This document shows, one piece after another, positions 8,012-18,302 of a DNA stretch of 55,371 bases. The position numbers and the translations under genes are program-made. The notes beneath the pieces were generated by a model that was not told the DNA's origin, ran no database searches, and saw only the letters and a list, made by a program, of their open reading frames with translations. Positions within the stretch are counted from its first letter, which is position 1. Each line of letters opens with the position of its first letter. Origin of the DNA: Psychromonas algicola (GTDB lineage Bacteria > Pseudomonadota > Gammaproteobacteria > Enterobacterales > Psychromonadaceae); assembly GCF_004378355.1 (NCBI RefSeq), contig NZ_SNUB01000023.1, positions 1 to 55,371 of the forward strand. Direction: 5' to 3'.

Positions 8012-9193
8012 TTACGCTTCTCTTTTCTGATAAGTGAATTCATTACCTTTCGCTGGATTTCTAGGGATCAAGAAAGACAAAGTTAACGAACATAAAGCAA
8101 AGCCAGCACCACAATAAAAAACCCATGACGGATTGCCTATCCATAATAAGCCGAGAAAAACAGGAATAACGACAGCTGCAATATGGTTAATTGAAAAACT
8201 AATACCAGCCGTTGCTGCAATATCTTCAGGATTGGCTATTTTTTGAAAGTAAGTTTTAATGGCAATCGCTAAAGCAAAGAAGAGATGATCGATAACATAA
8301 AGTGAAGCCGCAACCGTGCTGTTCTCAACCAAACCGTAGGAAATAAATAGAATCATAAGGCCAGTGTATTCAAACACTAATATAGATCGCTCTCCAAAGT
8401 GTCCTACCAATCGTCCAATCTTAGCGGCAAATAACCAATTAAATACGTAGTTAATTAAGAATAGGGCGCTGATTTCAGCAACACTGTAATGGAACTTTTC
8501 AACCATTAAGAATCCTGCAAACACAACGAATATTTGTCTGCGTGCACCACTAAAGAAAGTGAGTGCGTAATATAACCAATAACGTTTTCTTAGAATGAAT
8601 TTTTTGTTTTGCTCTGTTAGAGGTGGAAATTGTTTAAAAGCAGAAGCCAATATAATAGTGAGTATCAAACCTAAACCACCAAAGGCTAGGTAAGTCGTTT
8701 GATAGCTAACATTAAAGTAATCCATCAAGATCCAAACACTTGCATAAGCAAGAAGTGAAGCCATTGCTTTAACTGAGAGAATTCTTCCTAAAAAATGTGG
8801 TGTTTTAGCTTTATCAATCCATTGTAATGTTAATGATTGATTCACCGTTTCAAAGTAGTGGAATCCAATCGACATTAACATAGTAGTCAAATATAACCCC
8901 ATTACTTGTGGGAAAAAACCTGTGATTGCGACGCCTACAGCTGTGATGCCAAGCGAAAGGATTGCAAGGCGTTGCTCTTTAATGAATAACAAAACGTAAA
9001 TGACAGTGAAAGCTAAAAATCCAGGCACTTCACGTAAGCTTTGTAAAATACCAATTTCTACTCCTGTAAAGTTAGCTTTTTCAACAACAAAGTTATTAAG
9101 CAGTACCATCCAAACAGAAAATATTAATGGCATGATAAACGCCATCGCGAGGAGTAAGTTTTCTGGTTTTTGAAAAAATGGGGGAGATTTCAT
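8012..9193 (-). CDS. MFS transporter, unknown substrate
   Basis: 393 residues with about 12 hydrophobic segments, the length of a standard major facilitator. No signal peptide. A charged stretch between segments 6 and 7 (PPLTEQNKKFILRKRY) is the usual cytoplasmic loop. Substrate cannot be inferred. First gene of a two-gene unit with the ATL gene. The ATG at 9193 has no strong ribosome binding site. Confidence 0.85.
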   Translation of the reverse strand: MKSPPFFQKPENLLLAMAFIMPLIFSVWMVLLNNFVVEKANFTGVEIGILQSLREVPGFLAFTVIYVLLFIKEQRLAILSLGITAVGVAITGFFPQVMGLYLTTMLMSIGFHYFETVNQSLTLQWIDKAKTPHFLGRILSVKAMASLLAYASVWILMDYFNVSYQTTYLAFGGLGLILTIILASAFKQFPPLTEQNKKFILRKRYWLYYALTFFSGARRQIFVVFAGFLMVEKFHYSVAEISALFLINYVFNWLFAAKIGRLVGHFGERSILVFEYTGLMILFISYGLVENSTVAASLYVIDHLFFALAIAIKTYFQKIANPEDIAATAGISFSINHIAAVVIPVFLGLLWIGNPSWVFYCGAGFALCSLTLSFLIPRNPAKGNEFTYQKREA

Positions 9194-9975
9194 AGGTGCA
9201 CAATTATTAGAAAAAGAAGTATTTTACGCTTTTTCTTTTATAAAGCGAATTGTCTGTTTTTTGTGCTTTATTTTTTTATAGAAGAGGTTATTATTTAAAC
9301 AAATAGACTGTAAAGCTTGCGGCGTATGAGTTCATCTTTTTTCTAACAGGGGATTTACGCAAGAGTTAGGCCGCTTTTTTTAATTGTTTTAAATTATAAA
9401 AAAATTCATTTTGAATTTATATTCATTTTTTTTGGGTATAAATTCACATTAAAGATGTGTTTTTTTATGTAACCAAATGTAACGACTTCCTTGCTCTGTG
9501 CAATAGATCTTGTTTTGAGCTATGTGTTATCTTGACTTCAAGCATTTTAAGGATTTGTTACTTTCAAGGAGTCTAGTGTTTAGTTGGGCTATAGCGAAGA
9601 TGGAAAATATGTAACAAAGTGCATAAAAATGTTGGATTTTTTCTCTTGAAAACGATAGAATGTGGTGAAAATAACAGCCGTATAGAGATGGTGAACACAA
9701 AAATATGATATAAGCCTGTACTTATAGACATCTTATGCGCGTTTTTTCTTAATCAAGAGAAGTTTATTACTAAGTACCCCCTACCTAAACAGTAGCCTGC
9801 CTTAGTAGCTTAAGCTCTTTGTGAACTTTCCAGAGACACTTAAGTGTTAAGTAACAAATTAATTGCTTTTTTTTGGGCGCCAACGGGATGACTCAAGAAT
9901 AAGTTGTGTGTAGTACCTCGAACATTAGGTAAACGATAAAAAAGACCTTATTGCTTTACCTTGAAGGACATGTTT
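9194..9975. other. Long AT-rich leader upstream of gltB
   Basis: 782 bases between the divergent MFS gene and gltB contain no convincing coding frame, tRNA or riboswitch that I recognise. A possible sigma-70 element (TTGACT near 9532, then TTGTTA about 18 bases on) is weak. The length suggests a distant promoter with regulator sites, or an untranslated leader, for gltBD. Confidence 0.4.
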
Positions 9976-12900
9976 ATGACTAATAAAGAGCAAAACGCTC
10001 AAGGCCTTTATGTGCCTGAAATGGAACACGATGCCTGTGGTATCGGTTTCGTAGCACATCTAAAAAACAGCAAGTCTCACAAGATTGTGACACAAGCTTT
10101 AGATATGCTTGCACGTATGGAGCACCGTGGTGGTCAAGGTTGTGATCCATGCAGCGGTGATGGAGCTGGTATTCTTTTACAAAAACCACATGAGTTTTTA
10201 GTAAATGAAGCTTTAAAAGAAGGCATCACGCTTCCTAAATTTGATCAGTACGGCGTAGGTACCATCCTATTCCCGAAAGATGAACATCATCGAGATCAAT
10301 GTCGTGAAATCTTAGAGCGAACTGCTGAGCGTCTTTGCCTTGAAGTCATTGGTTACCGTGTTCTTCCTACTGATAATTCAATGATTGGTGATGATCCTCT
10401 AAGTAGTGAACCACAGTTCGAACATATGTTTGTGACTGGCGGTCCAGATATGAAGCCAGAGGTTTTAGAGCGTAAACTATTCATTCTACGTAATTACTCA
10501 ACGCGCATTTGTTTAGAGTCTGTGCAAGGTATTGAAGATAACTTCTACATTAATACTTTCTCTTACAAAACTATCGTTTATAAAGGTCAGTTAACCACTG
10601 AGCAAGTACCTCAGTACTTCTTGGATTTACAAAATCCAAGCATGGTAACTGCTTTAGCTTTGGTTCATTCTCGTTTCTCGACAAATACATTCCCTCGCTG
10701 GCGTTTAGCGCAGCCGTTCCGTTACATCGCCCATAATGGTGAAATCAATACGGTTCGCGGTAATATCAACTGGATGAAAGCGCGTGAAGCGTTACTTGAA
10801 GCTGAATTCTTTACGCGTAGCGAATTAGACATGTTAATGCCAATCTGTACAGATGGTATGTCAGATTCTGCAAGTTTCGATATGGCGTTAGAATTATTAG
10901 TGCTTTCTGGCCGAAGCCTTCCTCATGCATTAATGATGATGATTCCTGAAGCTTGGCAAGAAAATAAAGACATGGATCCAAAACGTCGTGCTTTCTACCA
11001 ATACCATGCAAACTTAATGGAACCTTGGGATGGCCCAGCGTCCGTTTGTTTCACTGATGGTGTTCAAGTAGGTGCAACGCTTGACCGTAATGGTTTACGT
11101 CCTTCACGTTACTGTGTGACTAAAGATGATTTCTTAATCATGGCATCTGAATCAGGTGTTGTTGAAATTGAACCAGAGAACATTAAGTCTCGTGGTCGTT
11201 TACAACCTGGTCGTATTTTTGTTGCTGACCTTGAGCAAGGGCGCATTATTTCTGATGAAGAAGTAAAAGACAATATTGCAGCAAGACAGCCATACGAAAC
11301 ATGGTTATCTGATAACCTAGTTAAATTAGAAGAGCAACCAGCAGCACTTGAACGTAATATTCAACCTGATGCCGGTAAACTGGTTAAACGTCTACAAGGT
11401 TTCGGTGTGACTTCAGAAGAAGTATCTGAAATCGTATTACCAATGCTTCGTGATGGTAAAGAGCCGTTAGGTGCGATGGGTGTGGATTGGCCGTTAGCGG
11501 TGCTTTCTCATCAATCTCAGCATTTATCTCATTACTTTAAACAATTATTTGCGCAAGTGACTAACCCACCAATCGATCCGATTCGTGAGCGTATGGTTAT
11601 GTCGCTAAATACTTATTTAGGTAAAGATAAAAACTTATTATCTGAAACGCCTGAGCATTGTCATAAAGTTGAACTTGAGTCTCCAGTATTAAGTAACGCT
11701 GAATTACAAAAAATTAATGCATTAGATGACAAACATCTACAAGCTAAAACGTTAGAAACTTTATTTGCTGCTTCTGGTGAGCCGGGTAAATTGAAGAAAG
11801 CGTTAGATCGTATTTGTCGTTATGCAGAAGATGCTGTTCATGATGGTTACGAAATCATTATTCTTTCTGACCGTAATGCAACCTCTGACCATGCACCGAT
11901 TCCTGCTATGTTAGTAACAGGTGCGGTACATCACTACTTAATTAAACGTGGCCTTCGTGCGCTATGTGATATCGTAGTTGAAACAGGTGACGTACGTGAA
12001 ACACATCATTTTGCAACCGTTATTGGTTACGGTGCGTCTGCTGTAAATGCTTACTTAATTGAAGAAATGATTGTTGATTTACAATCTAAAAACCGTTTAC
12101 CTGCAGATAAGTCTGTTGATGATATCTTCAAATCTTACAAATCTGCTATCGATGCAGGTCTATTGAAGATCTTCTCGAAAATGGGTATTTCAACCATTCA
12201 GTCTTACCAAGGTGCGCAAATATTTGAAGCATTAGGTATTAGTAAAGCTGTCGTTGACGCTTACTTTAAAGGCACGGTTACGCGTATTCAAGGTATGTCT
12301 ATTGACGATATCGCCTCTGAAATTTTAGTGCGTCATCGTTTTGCTTACCCATTACGTGCTGTACCTGTTCAACGTCTTGATGTGGGTGGTGTTTACCAGT
12401 GGAAACAACGTGGTGAGAAACATCTATTTAACCCAACAACGATTTCGTTATTACAAGAGTCAACGCGTAACAAAAATTACGAACAATTTAAGCAATACGC
12501 TGCAACGGTTGATCAGCAAGGTGATGATGCCGCAACACTACGTAGTCAGTTTGTATTTGTACCTAAAGAATCAGGTCCAATTTCAATTGATGAAGTTGAA
12601 CCAGCTGAAAATATTCTTAAGCGTTTTGCAACAGGTGCGATGAGTTTCGGCTCTATCTCACATGAAGCTCACTCTACGTTAGCTATCGCGATGAACCGTA
12701 TCGGTGCTAAATCGAACTCGGGCGAAGGTGGTGAAGATCCAGCTCGTTTCTTACCAAAAGAAAACGGCGACTGGGAACGTTCTGCAATCAAACAGGTTGC
12801 ATCAGGTCGTTTCGGTGTAACTTCTTACTACCTAACTAACGCAGCTGAAATCCAAATTAAAATGGCTCAGGGCGCTAAACCAGGTGAAGGTGGCCAATTA

Positions 12901-14493
12901 CCAGGTCACAAAGTGGATGACTGGATTGGTCGTACTCGTCACTCAACGCCAGGTGTTGGTCTAATTTCACCACCACCGCATCATGATATTTACTCAATCG
13001 AAGATTTAGCACAGCTTATCTACGATTTGAAAAACGCTAACCGCGCTGGTCGTGTTAACGTTAAATTAGTATCTGAAGCGGGTGTAGGTACAATTGCCTC
13101 AGGTGTTGCTAAAGCAAAAGCTGACGTTATCTTAATCGCTGGCTTTGACGGCGGTACAGGTGCATCACCATTATCATCTATTCGTCATGCGGGTTTACCG
13201 TGGGAATTAGGTCTATCTGAAGCGCATCAAACGCTAATGAAAAACGGCTTACGTAATCGTATCGTTTTACAAGCAGATGGTCAGATGAAAACGCCACGCG
13301 ATTTAACCATTGCAGCGTTATTAGGTTCTGAAGAATGGGGCGTAGCAACAGCAGCATTAGTGGTTGAAGGTTGTATCATGATGCGTAAGTGTCACTTGAA
13401 TACCTGTCCTGTTGGTATCGCAACACAAAACAAAACATTACGTGAACGTTTCGACGGTCGTGTAGATGATGTCGTTACTTTCTTCAATTACATGGTGCAA
13501 GGCATGCGTGAAAACATGGCTGCATTAGGTTACAAAACAATTACTGAAATGGTTGGTCAAACGCAAAACCTTAAAGTACGTGACGATGTAACACATTGGA
13601 AATATAAGAACTTAGACTTAAGTACTATCTTGTTCAAACAACAAGGTAAAGCTGAAGACGGCATGTTCAACCAAACGACTCAAAAACATAATCTTGAAGC
13701 CGTATTGGATAGAAAACTTATCGAGCTAGCAAAACCTGCACTTGAAAAAGGCGAAGCGGTAACGGGTGAATTCCCTATTACTAATATCGACCGTTCATGT
13801 GGAACCATGCTTTCTAACGAAATTTCTAAAGTCTACAATGACAGTGGTTTACCAAAACCAATGCAAGTTAAATTCACAGGTTCTGCGGGTCAATCATTTG
13901 GTTGTTTCCTTGCAAAAGGTGTTGAGTTTACTGTTGAAGGTGATGCGAACGATTACTGGGGTAAAGGTTTATCTGGCGGACAAATCGTTGTTTATCCTTA
14001 CCGTAAATCTATCTTAGTCGCTAAAGACAACATCATCGTGGGTAACGTATGTTTCTACGGTGCAACATCAGGTGAGTCTTACATTAATGGTATGGCTGGC
14101 GAACGTTTCTGTGTACGTAACTCGGGCGCAGAAGTGGTTGTTGAAGGTATCGGTGACCACGGTTGTGAATACATGACTGGCGGAATCATGATTAACCTTG
14201 GTTCAACAGGTCGTAACTTTGCAGCTGGTATGAGTGGCGGTGTTGCTTATATTTGGGACCAAGACGATTCATTCAAAGCTAACTGTAATATGGAACTGGT
14301 TGATTTAGATCCTCTAGAGCAAGCAGATAAAGACTTATTAATTGCTAAAGTCACTAAACATTTAGAGTTAACTGAGTCGAATCAAGCTGCTGCATTCCTT
14401 GCAGATGTTGAAGCAAGTTTAGCTAAGGTTGTTAAAGTTATGCCGCGTGATTATAAGGCAGCATTAGCAGCTAGAGCGAAAGGAGAAGCATAA
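9976..14493 (+). CDS. gltB: Glutamate synthase (NADPH) large subunit
   Basis: About 1505 residues. Makes two glutamates from glutamine and 2-oxoglutarate together with GltD. I place the start at ATG 9976 (AAGGA 7 bases upstream); this gives a 20-residue propeptide before the catalytic C21 in HDACGIGF, which becomes the N-terminal nucleophile. Further on are the glutaminase domain, the central domain, the FMN domain (GEGGEDPARF, AGFDGGTGASPLSS) and the 3Fe-4S cysteines in CIMMRKCHLNTCPVG. The C-terminus is the glycine-rich beta-helix. The stop overlaps the gltD start by one base (TAATG). Confidence 0.96.
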   Translation: MTNKEQNAQGLYVPEMEHDACGIGFVAHLKNSKSHKIVTQALDMLARMEHRGGQGCDPCSGDGAGILLQKPHEFLVNEALKEGITLPKFDQYGVGTILFPKDEHHRDQCREILERTAERLCLEVIGYRVLPTDNSMIGDDPLSSEPQFEHMFVTGGPDMKPEVLERKLFILRNYSTRICLESVQGIEDNFYINTFSYKTIVYKGQLTTEQVPQYFLDLQNPSMVTALALVHSRFSTNTFPRWRLAQPFRYIAHNGEINTVRGNINWMKAREALLEAEFFTRSELDMLMPICTDGMSDSASFDMALELLVLSGRSLPHALMMMIPEAWQENKDMDPKRRAFYQYHANLMEPWDGPASVCFTDGVQVGATLDRNGLRPSRYCVTKDDFLIMASESGVVEIEPENIKSRGRLQPGRIFVADLEQGRIISDEEVKDNIAARQPYETWLSDNLVKLEEQPAALERNIQPDAGKLVKRLQGFGVTSEEVSEIVLPMLRDGKEPLGAMGVDWPLAVLSHQSQHLSHYFKQLFAQVTNPPIDPIRERMVMSLNTYLGKDKNLLSETPEHCHKVELESPVLSNAELQKINALDDKHLQAKTLETLFAASGEPGKLKKALDRICRYAEDAVHDGYEIIILSDRNATSDHAPIPAMLVTGAVHHYLIKRGLRALCDIVVETGDVRETHHFATVIGYGASAVNAYLIEEMIVDLQSKNRLPADKSVDDIFKSYKSAIDAGLLKIFSKMGISTIQSYQGAQIFEALGISKAVVDAYFKGTVTRIQGMSIDDIASEILVRHRFAYPLRAVPVQRLDVGGVYQWKQRGEKHLFNPTTISLLQESTRNKNYEQFKQYAATVDQQGDDAATLRSQFVFVPKESGPISIDEVEPAENILKRFATGAMSFGSISHEAHSTLAIAMNRIGAKSNSGEGGEDPARFLPKENGDWERSAIKQVASGRFGVTSYYLTNAAEIQIKMAQGAKPGEGGQLPGHKVDDWIGRTRHSTPGVGLISPPPHHDIYSIEDLAQLIYDLKNANRAGRVNVKLVSEAGVGTIASGVAKAKADVILIAGFDGGTGASPLSSIRHAGLPWELGLSEAHQTLMKNGLRNRIVLQADGQMKTPRDLTIAALLGSEEWGVATAALVVEGCIMMRKCHLNTCPVGIATQNKTLRERFDGRVDDVVTFFNYMVQGMRENMAALGYKTITEMVGQTQNLKVRDDVTHWKYKNLDLSTILFKQQGKAEDGMFNQTTQKHNLEAVLDRKLIELAKPALEKGEAVTGEFPITNIDRSCGTMLSNEISKVYNDSGLPKPMQVKFTGSAGQSFGCFLAKGVEFTVEGDANDYWGKGLSGGQIVVYPYRKSILVAKDNIIVGNVCFYGATSGESYINGMAGERFCVRNSGAEVVVEGIGDHGCEYMTGGIMINLGSTGRNFAAGMSGGVAYIWDQDDSFKANCNMELVDLDPLEQADKDLLIAKVTKHLELTESNQAAAFLADVEASLAKVVKVMPRDYKAALAARAKGEA

Positions 14494-15962
14494 TGGGTAA
14501 GCCTACTGGATTTTTAGAATTAGGTCGTGAACTTCCACCGAAAATATCGGTTGAAGAGCGTCTAAAAAATAATAAAGAGTTTGTACAAAACGATGTGTTT
14601 GGTGAAAAAGTTAATGACCAAGCATCTCGTTGTATGGACTGTGGTGTTCCTTTCTGTCACAACGGTTGTCCGATTGGTAACATCATTCCTGAATTCAATG
14701 ATGCGGTTTACCGTGGTAGTTGGTTAGAAGCTTGGGAAATCCTAAGCTCTACTAATAACTTCCCTGAATTTACGGGTCGAGTTTGTCCAGCACCATGTGA
14801 AAGTTCATGTGTTTTGGGTATTAACCAAGATCCAATTACGATTTGTAATATTGAAAAATCAATCGTAGAAAAAGCGTATGAAAATGGTTACGTTAAACCA
14901 AAAATCCCAACTGCTCGTAGCGGTAAAACCGTTGCAATCATAGGTTCTGGTCCAGCTGGTCTTGCAGCAGCAGAGCAATTAAACTCAGCAGGTCACACTG
15001 TGACAGTTTATGAGCGTGATGAAAAAGTAGGTGGTTTATTACGTTTTGGTATTCCAGACTTTAAACTAGGCATGGACGTTATCGACCGTAAAATCGCGGT
15101 AATGGAAGCGGCTGGTATTAAAATGGTTGTGAATGCACATATTGGTGTTGATTTTGATGCTAAAGAATTGCGTAAGCAGTTTGATGTTGTGCTATTAACA
15201 GGTGGCTCTACGGTGCCACGTGATTTACCAATTCCAGGTCGTGACTTAAAAGGTGTTCATTTTGCGATGGAATTCTTAGGTCAAAATAATCGCCGAGCAA
15301 ACGGAATGGATCTTAAGACTGAAGAAATCTTCGCTAAAGATGATCACGTTGTAGTTATCGGTGGTGGTGATACAGGTTCTGACTGTGTGGGGACTTCTAA
15401 TCGTCACGGCGCTGCGTCTGTAACACAAGTGGAAATCATGCCGATTCCACCTGAAAAACGTACTGTTAATATGCCTTGGCCTTCGTACCCAATGATCTTA
15501 AAAACAACGACTTCTCACGAAGAAGGTGTGGATCGTCATTGGTCAATCCTAACTAAAGAATTCATCGGTGATGAAAACGGAAACGTTAAAGAGTTAGTGG
15601 TTGCAGATATCGAATGGGAAGAAGCAGCACCGGGTCAACGTCCTAACTTTAAAGAAATTGAAGGTTCTGTACGTTCAATTCCTTGTACTAAAGCCTTCTT
15701 GGCAATGGGTTTCTTACACCCAGAACCAACAGGTGTTTTAGCACAGTTAGAAATTGGCTTAGATGAGCGCGGTAACGTTAAAACTAACGATTACCAAACT
15801 ACGCAAGAAGGCGTTTTTGCCGCTGGTGATATGCGTACAGGTCAATCATTGATCGTTCGTTGTATTAACGAAGGTCGTGAAGCTTCACGCGCAATCGATA
15901 CGTACTTAATGGGTGATTCTAACCTTGAATGTATCAACGATTCGTTAATGATGGCTGACTAA
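14493..15962 (+). CDS. gltD: Glutamate synthase small subunit
   Basis: 489 residues. Takes electrons from NADPH through FAD and two 4Fe-4S clusters to GltB. The N-terminal cluster cysteines are in CMDCGVPFCHNGCPIGN and CPAPCESSC. FAD binding is at VAIIGSGPAGLAAAE and NADPH binding at VVVIGGGDTGSDC. Near the C-terminus, GVFAAGDMRTGQSLIV closes the FAD site. Strong AGGAG 7 bases before the ATG; translationally coupled to gltB. Confidence 0.96.
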   Translation: MGKPTGFLELGRELPPKISVEERLKNNKEFVQNDVFGEKVNDQASRCMDCGVPFCHNGCPIGNIIPEFNDAVYRGSWLEAWEILSSTNNFPEFTGRVCPAPCESSCVLGINQDPITICNIEKSIVEKAYENGYVKPKIPTARSGKTVAIIGSGPAGLAAAEQLNSAGHTVTVYERDEKVGGLLRFGIPDFKLGMDVIDRKIAVMEAAGIKMVVNAHIGVDFDAKELRKQFDVVLLTGGSTVPRDLPIPGRDLKGVHFAMEFLGQNNRRANGMDLKTEEIFAKDDHVVVIGGGDTGSDCVGTSNRHGAASVTQVEIMPIPPEKRTVNMPWPSYPMILKTTTSHEEGVDRHWSILTKEFIGDENGNVKELVVADIEWEEAAPGQRPNFKEIEGSVRSIPCTKAFLAMGFLHPEPTGVLAQLEIGLDERGNVKTNDYQTTQEGVFAAGDMRTGQSLIVRCINEGREASRAIDTYLMGDSNLECINDSLMMAD

Positions 15963-15995
15963 GGCTTACCTTTAAATAAAGTAAGCTAGTTAAAG

Positions 15996-16028
15996 AAACC
16001 CTCTCCTTTATAAGCAGAGGGTTTTTTA
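15996..16028 (+). terminator. Terminator after gltBD
   Basis: The stem AACCCTCT (15997-16004)/AGAGGGTT (16016-16023) is followed by a T-run. A second small inverted repeat, GCTTAC..GTAAGC, precedes it at 15964-15986. Confidence 0.88.
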
Positions 16029-16208
16029 TTGCCTGAATGAAACTGTTTTAGTCAGTGTAAAATAGATAAGCTATTTATCGCGATTGGTATAACATACTCG
16101 CCTAATGAATTTTAAAATTTAATCATCTTAAATTAGTTTTAGTCATATTGTTGCAATGTTTTATTATTATTATATCGCTAAGGTCATTTAATCTTAGAGT
16201 GAAAGCTT

Positions 16209-18302
16209 ATGCTAATAGAACAAAAACAATACTTGGACAGAGAATTAAGCTGGTTGTCTTTTAACCAAAGGGTTTTACAGGAAGCACAAGATAAAAATGT
16301 TCCTTTATTGGAGCGATTACGTTTTTTAGGTATTTATTCAAGTAATATTGATGAATTCTATCGTGTTCGAGTTGCCAGTGTTCGTCGTGTTGCCTTTCTT
16401 AGTCAGCTAAAACAAAAAGAAGCAGCAAAAGAGTTGTTTGTTGCTATTCAAGATAAAGTGAAACAATTACAAGATGAATTTGACCATACTTACCAAGAAC
16501 TATTGGCTCAGTTAAGTGAAAATAACATCGATTTAATTAACGAAAAACAATTAAATGAATTTCACCAACAATGGTTAACAAAATACTTTCAAGATCAGTT
16601 AAGTAGCCATATTCACCCTTTAATGATTACCGATAAAATTAATCTTATTGAACAAATTAAGAATGATTGTACTTATTTAATGGTTGAGATACGTAAAGTA
16701 GATCAACCAAGTCATTTTGCTTTAGTTGAAGTGCCAAGTGAGGTTCCTCGTTTTATAGAGCTTCCTGCACCAGATAAAATAGTGCAAAAAAATATTATTT
16801 TAATCGATAATATTATTCGTCATTGTTTGCCACAAATATTTAATGTTTTTTATGATTTTGATTCTATACGAACGTATTCAATCAAGCTGACTCGTGATGC
16901 AGAATTTGAAGTGCACGGAGAAATAAATCAAAGTCTATTTGAAAGCGTATCGAGTGGTTTACGGACGCGTTTAAATGCTGAACCCGTTCGCTTAGTTTAT
17001 GACCGAAAAATGCCAGAGTCTATGCTTGAAGTGTTAAAAAAAGGATTAAAAATTAAGTCTAATAAACGGCTTAATGAAGGAGATCGCTATTTAAGTTTTA
17101 AAGACTTTTTACAGTTCCCATCTATTGGGGCAAGTACGTTAGAGTATGAAAAACTACCTGCCTTAAACCATGATGCATTTAATGGACATAGTAACTTGAC
17201 CGCTGCTATTAAAGAGCAGGATATTTTATTGTATTACCCATACCATAAATTTAATTACTTTACCGAATGGCTAAGACAATCGGCATTTGACCCACAAGTT
17301 ACACAGATTGAAATCTGTCTATATCGGGTTGCTAAACGTTCAGCAGTGATTGCCGCATTAATCGAAGCGGTAAAAAATGGTAAAAAAGTCCATGTAAATA
17401 TTGAGTTACAAGCACGTTTTGATGAAGAAGCTAATATTCAATGGGCGGAAAAATTATCTAACGCAGGGGTCGAAGTCAGCTATGGTATTAACAATTTAAA
17501 AGTACATGCAAAGCTTTGTGTTATTACTAGAAAAGAAGATAAAAAATTAGCACGTTATGCGCATATTGGAAGTGGTAACTTTAATGAAAAAAATGCAACT
17601 ATTTATACGGACTTTAGCTTATTTACTTGTGCACCTGAAATCACCAAAGAAGCTGCACAAGTATTTAAATTTATAAAGCATCCATATTTACAATTTGAAT
17701 TTAAACATCTTATTGTATCGCCAAGTAATAGTCGTCATAAATTAACTGAGCTTATTGATAAAGAAATTGATTTTGCAGAGAAAGGTTTTCCAAGTGAAAT
17801 CACACTCAAGCTTAACAACCTAGTTGATGACATCTTTATTCAAAAACTCTATCAAGCAAATAATGCTGGTGTAAAAGTGACTTTAATTATTAGGGGGATT
17901 TGCGCATTAGCAACTGGTATTAAGGGACAAAGTGAAAATATTTCAGCGATCAGTATCGTTGACCGTTATTTAGAGCATGCTCGAGTATATATATTTTCTA
18001 ATGGTGGCGAACAACGAGTTTATATTTCTTCTGCCGATTGGATGACTCGTAACATAGAGCGACGTATTGAAGTGGGCTGTCCTATTTATTGTCCTAAAGT
18101 CCAAAAAAGTATTGTCGATATTATTAATATTCAACTATCTGATAATTGTAAAGCGAGAATATTAGATGCAGAGCAAGCGAATAAGTATTTAACTTGTGAA
18201 AATGAAGCGCCGTTTCGCTCTCAAATGGTTATTTATGATTACCTTAAAGGGGAGTATCAACAATCCGATACTTCTCCAGAAAGTATAAAGGGGTGCCTAT
18301 GA
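16209..18302 (+). CDS. ppk1: Polyphosphate kinase 1
   Basis: 697 residues, full length. Polymerises ATP gamma-phosphate into polyphosphate at the membrane. The N-terminus YLDRELSWLSFNQRVLQEA is diagnostic. The catalytic histidines lie in KVHAKLCVI (phosphorylated His) and in the C-terminal EHARVYIFSNGG, with the conserved HIGSGNFNEKNATIYTD segment between. It ends in ATGA, overlapping the ppx start, so synthesis and degradation enzymes are coupled. Confidence 0.96.
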   Translation: MLIEQKQYLDRELSWLSFNQRVLQEAQDKNVPLLERLRFLGIYSSNIDEFYRVRVASVRRVAFLSQLKQKEAAKELFVAIQDKVKQLQDEFDHTYQELLAQLSENNIDLINEKQLNEFHQQWLTKYFQDQLSSHIHPLMITDKINLIEQIKNDCTYLMVEIRKVDQPSHFALVEVPSEVPRFIELPAPDKIVQKNIILIDNIIRHCLPQIFNVFYDFDSIRTYSIKLTRDAEFEVHGEINQSLFESVSSGLRTRLNAEPVRLVYDRKMPESMLEVLKKGLKIKSNKRLNEGDRYLSFKDFLQFPSIGASTLEYEKLPALNHDAFNGHSNLTAAIKEQDILLYYPYHKFNYFTEWLRQSAFDPQVTQIEICLYRVAKRSAVIAALIEAVKNGKKVHVNIELQARFDEEANIQWAEKLSNAGVEVSYGINNLKVHAKLCVITRKEDKKLARYAHIGSGNFNEKNATIYTDFSLFTCAPEITKEAAQVFKFIKHPYLQFEFKHLIVSPSNSRHKLTELIDKEIDFAEKGFPSEITLKLNNLVDDIFIQKLYQANNAGVKVTLIIRGICALATGIKGQSENISAISIVDRYLEHARVYIFSNGGEQRVYISSADWMTRNIERRIEVGCPIYCPKVQKSIVDIINIQLSDNCKARILDAEQANKYLTCENEAPFRSQMVIYDYLKGEYQQSDTSPESIKGCL

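Noticed and set aside
9340-9375. attC-like TCTAAC..GAGTTAGGC near 9342-9370
   Set aside because: The spacing is too short for an attC and there is no internal palindrome or cassette gene.
9194-9975. Riboswitch or tRNA in the gltB leader
   Set aside because: No cloverleaf or known aptamer motif could be assembled by eye.
12341-14017. Overlapping open frames inside gltB
   Set aside because: Shadows of the strongly coding gltB frame, without ribosome sites or recognisable products.
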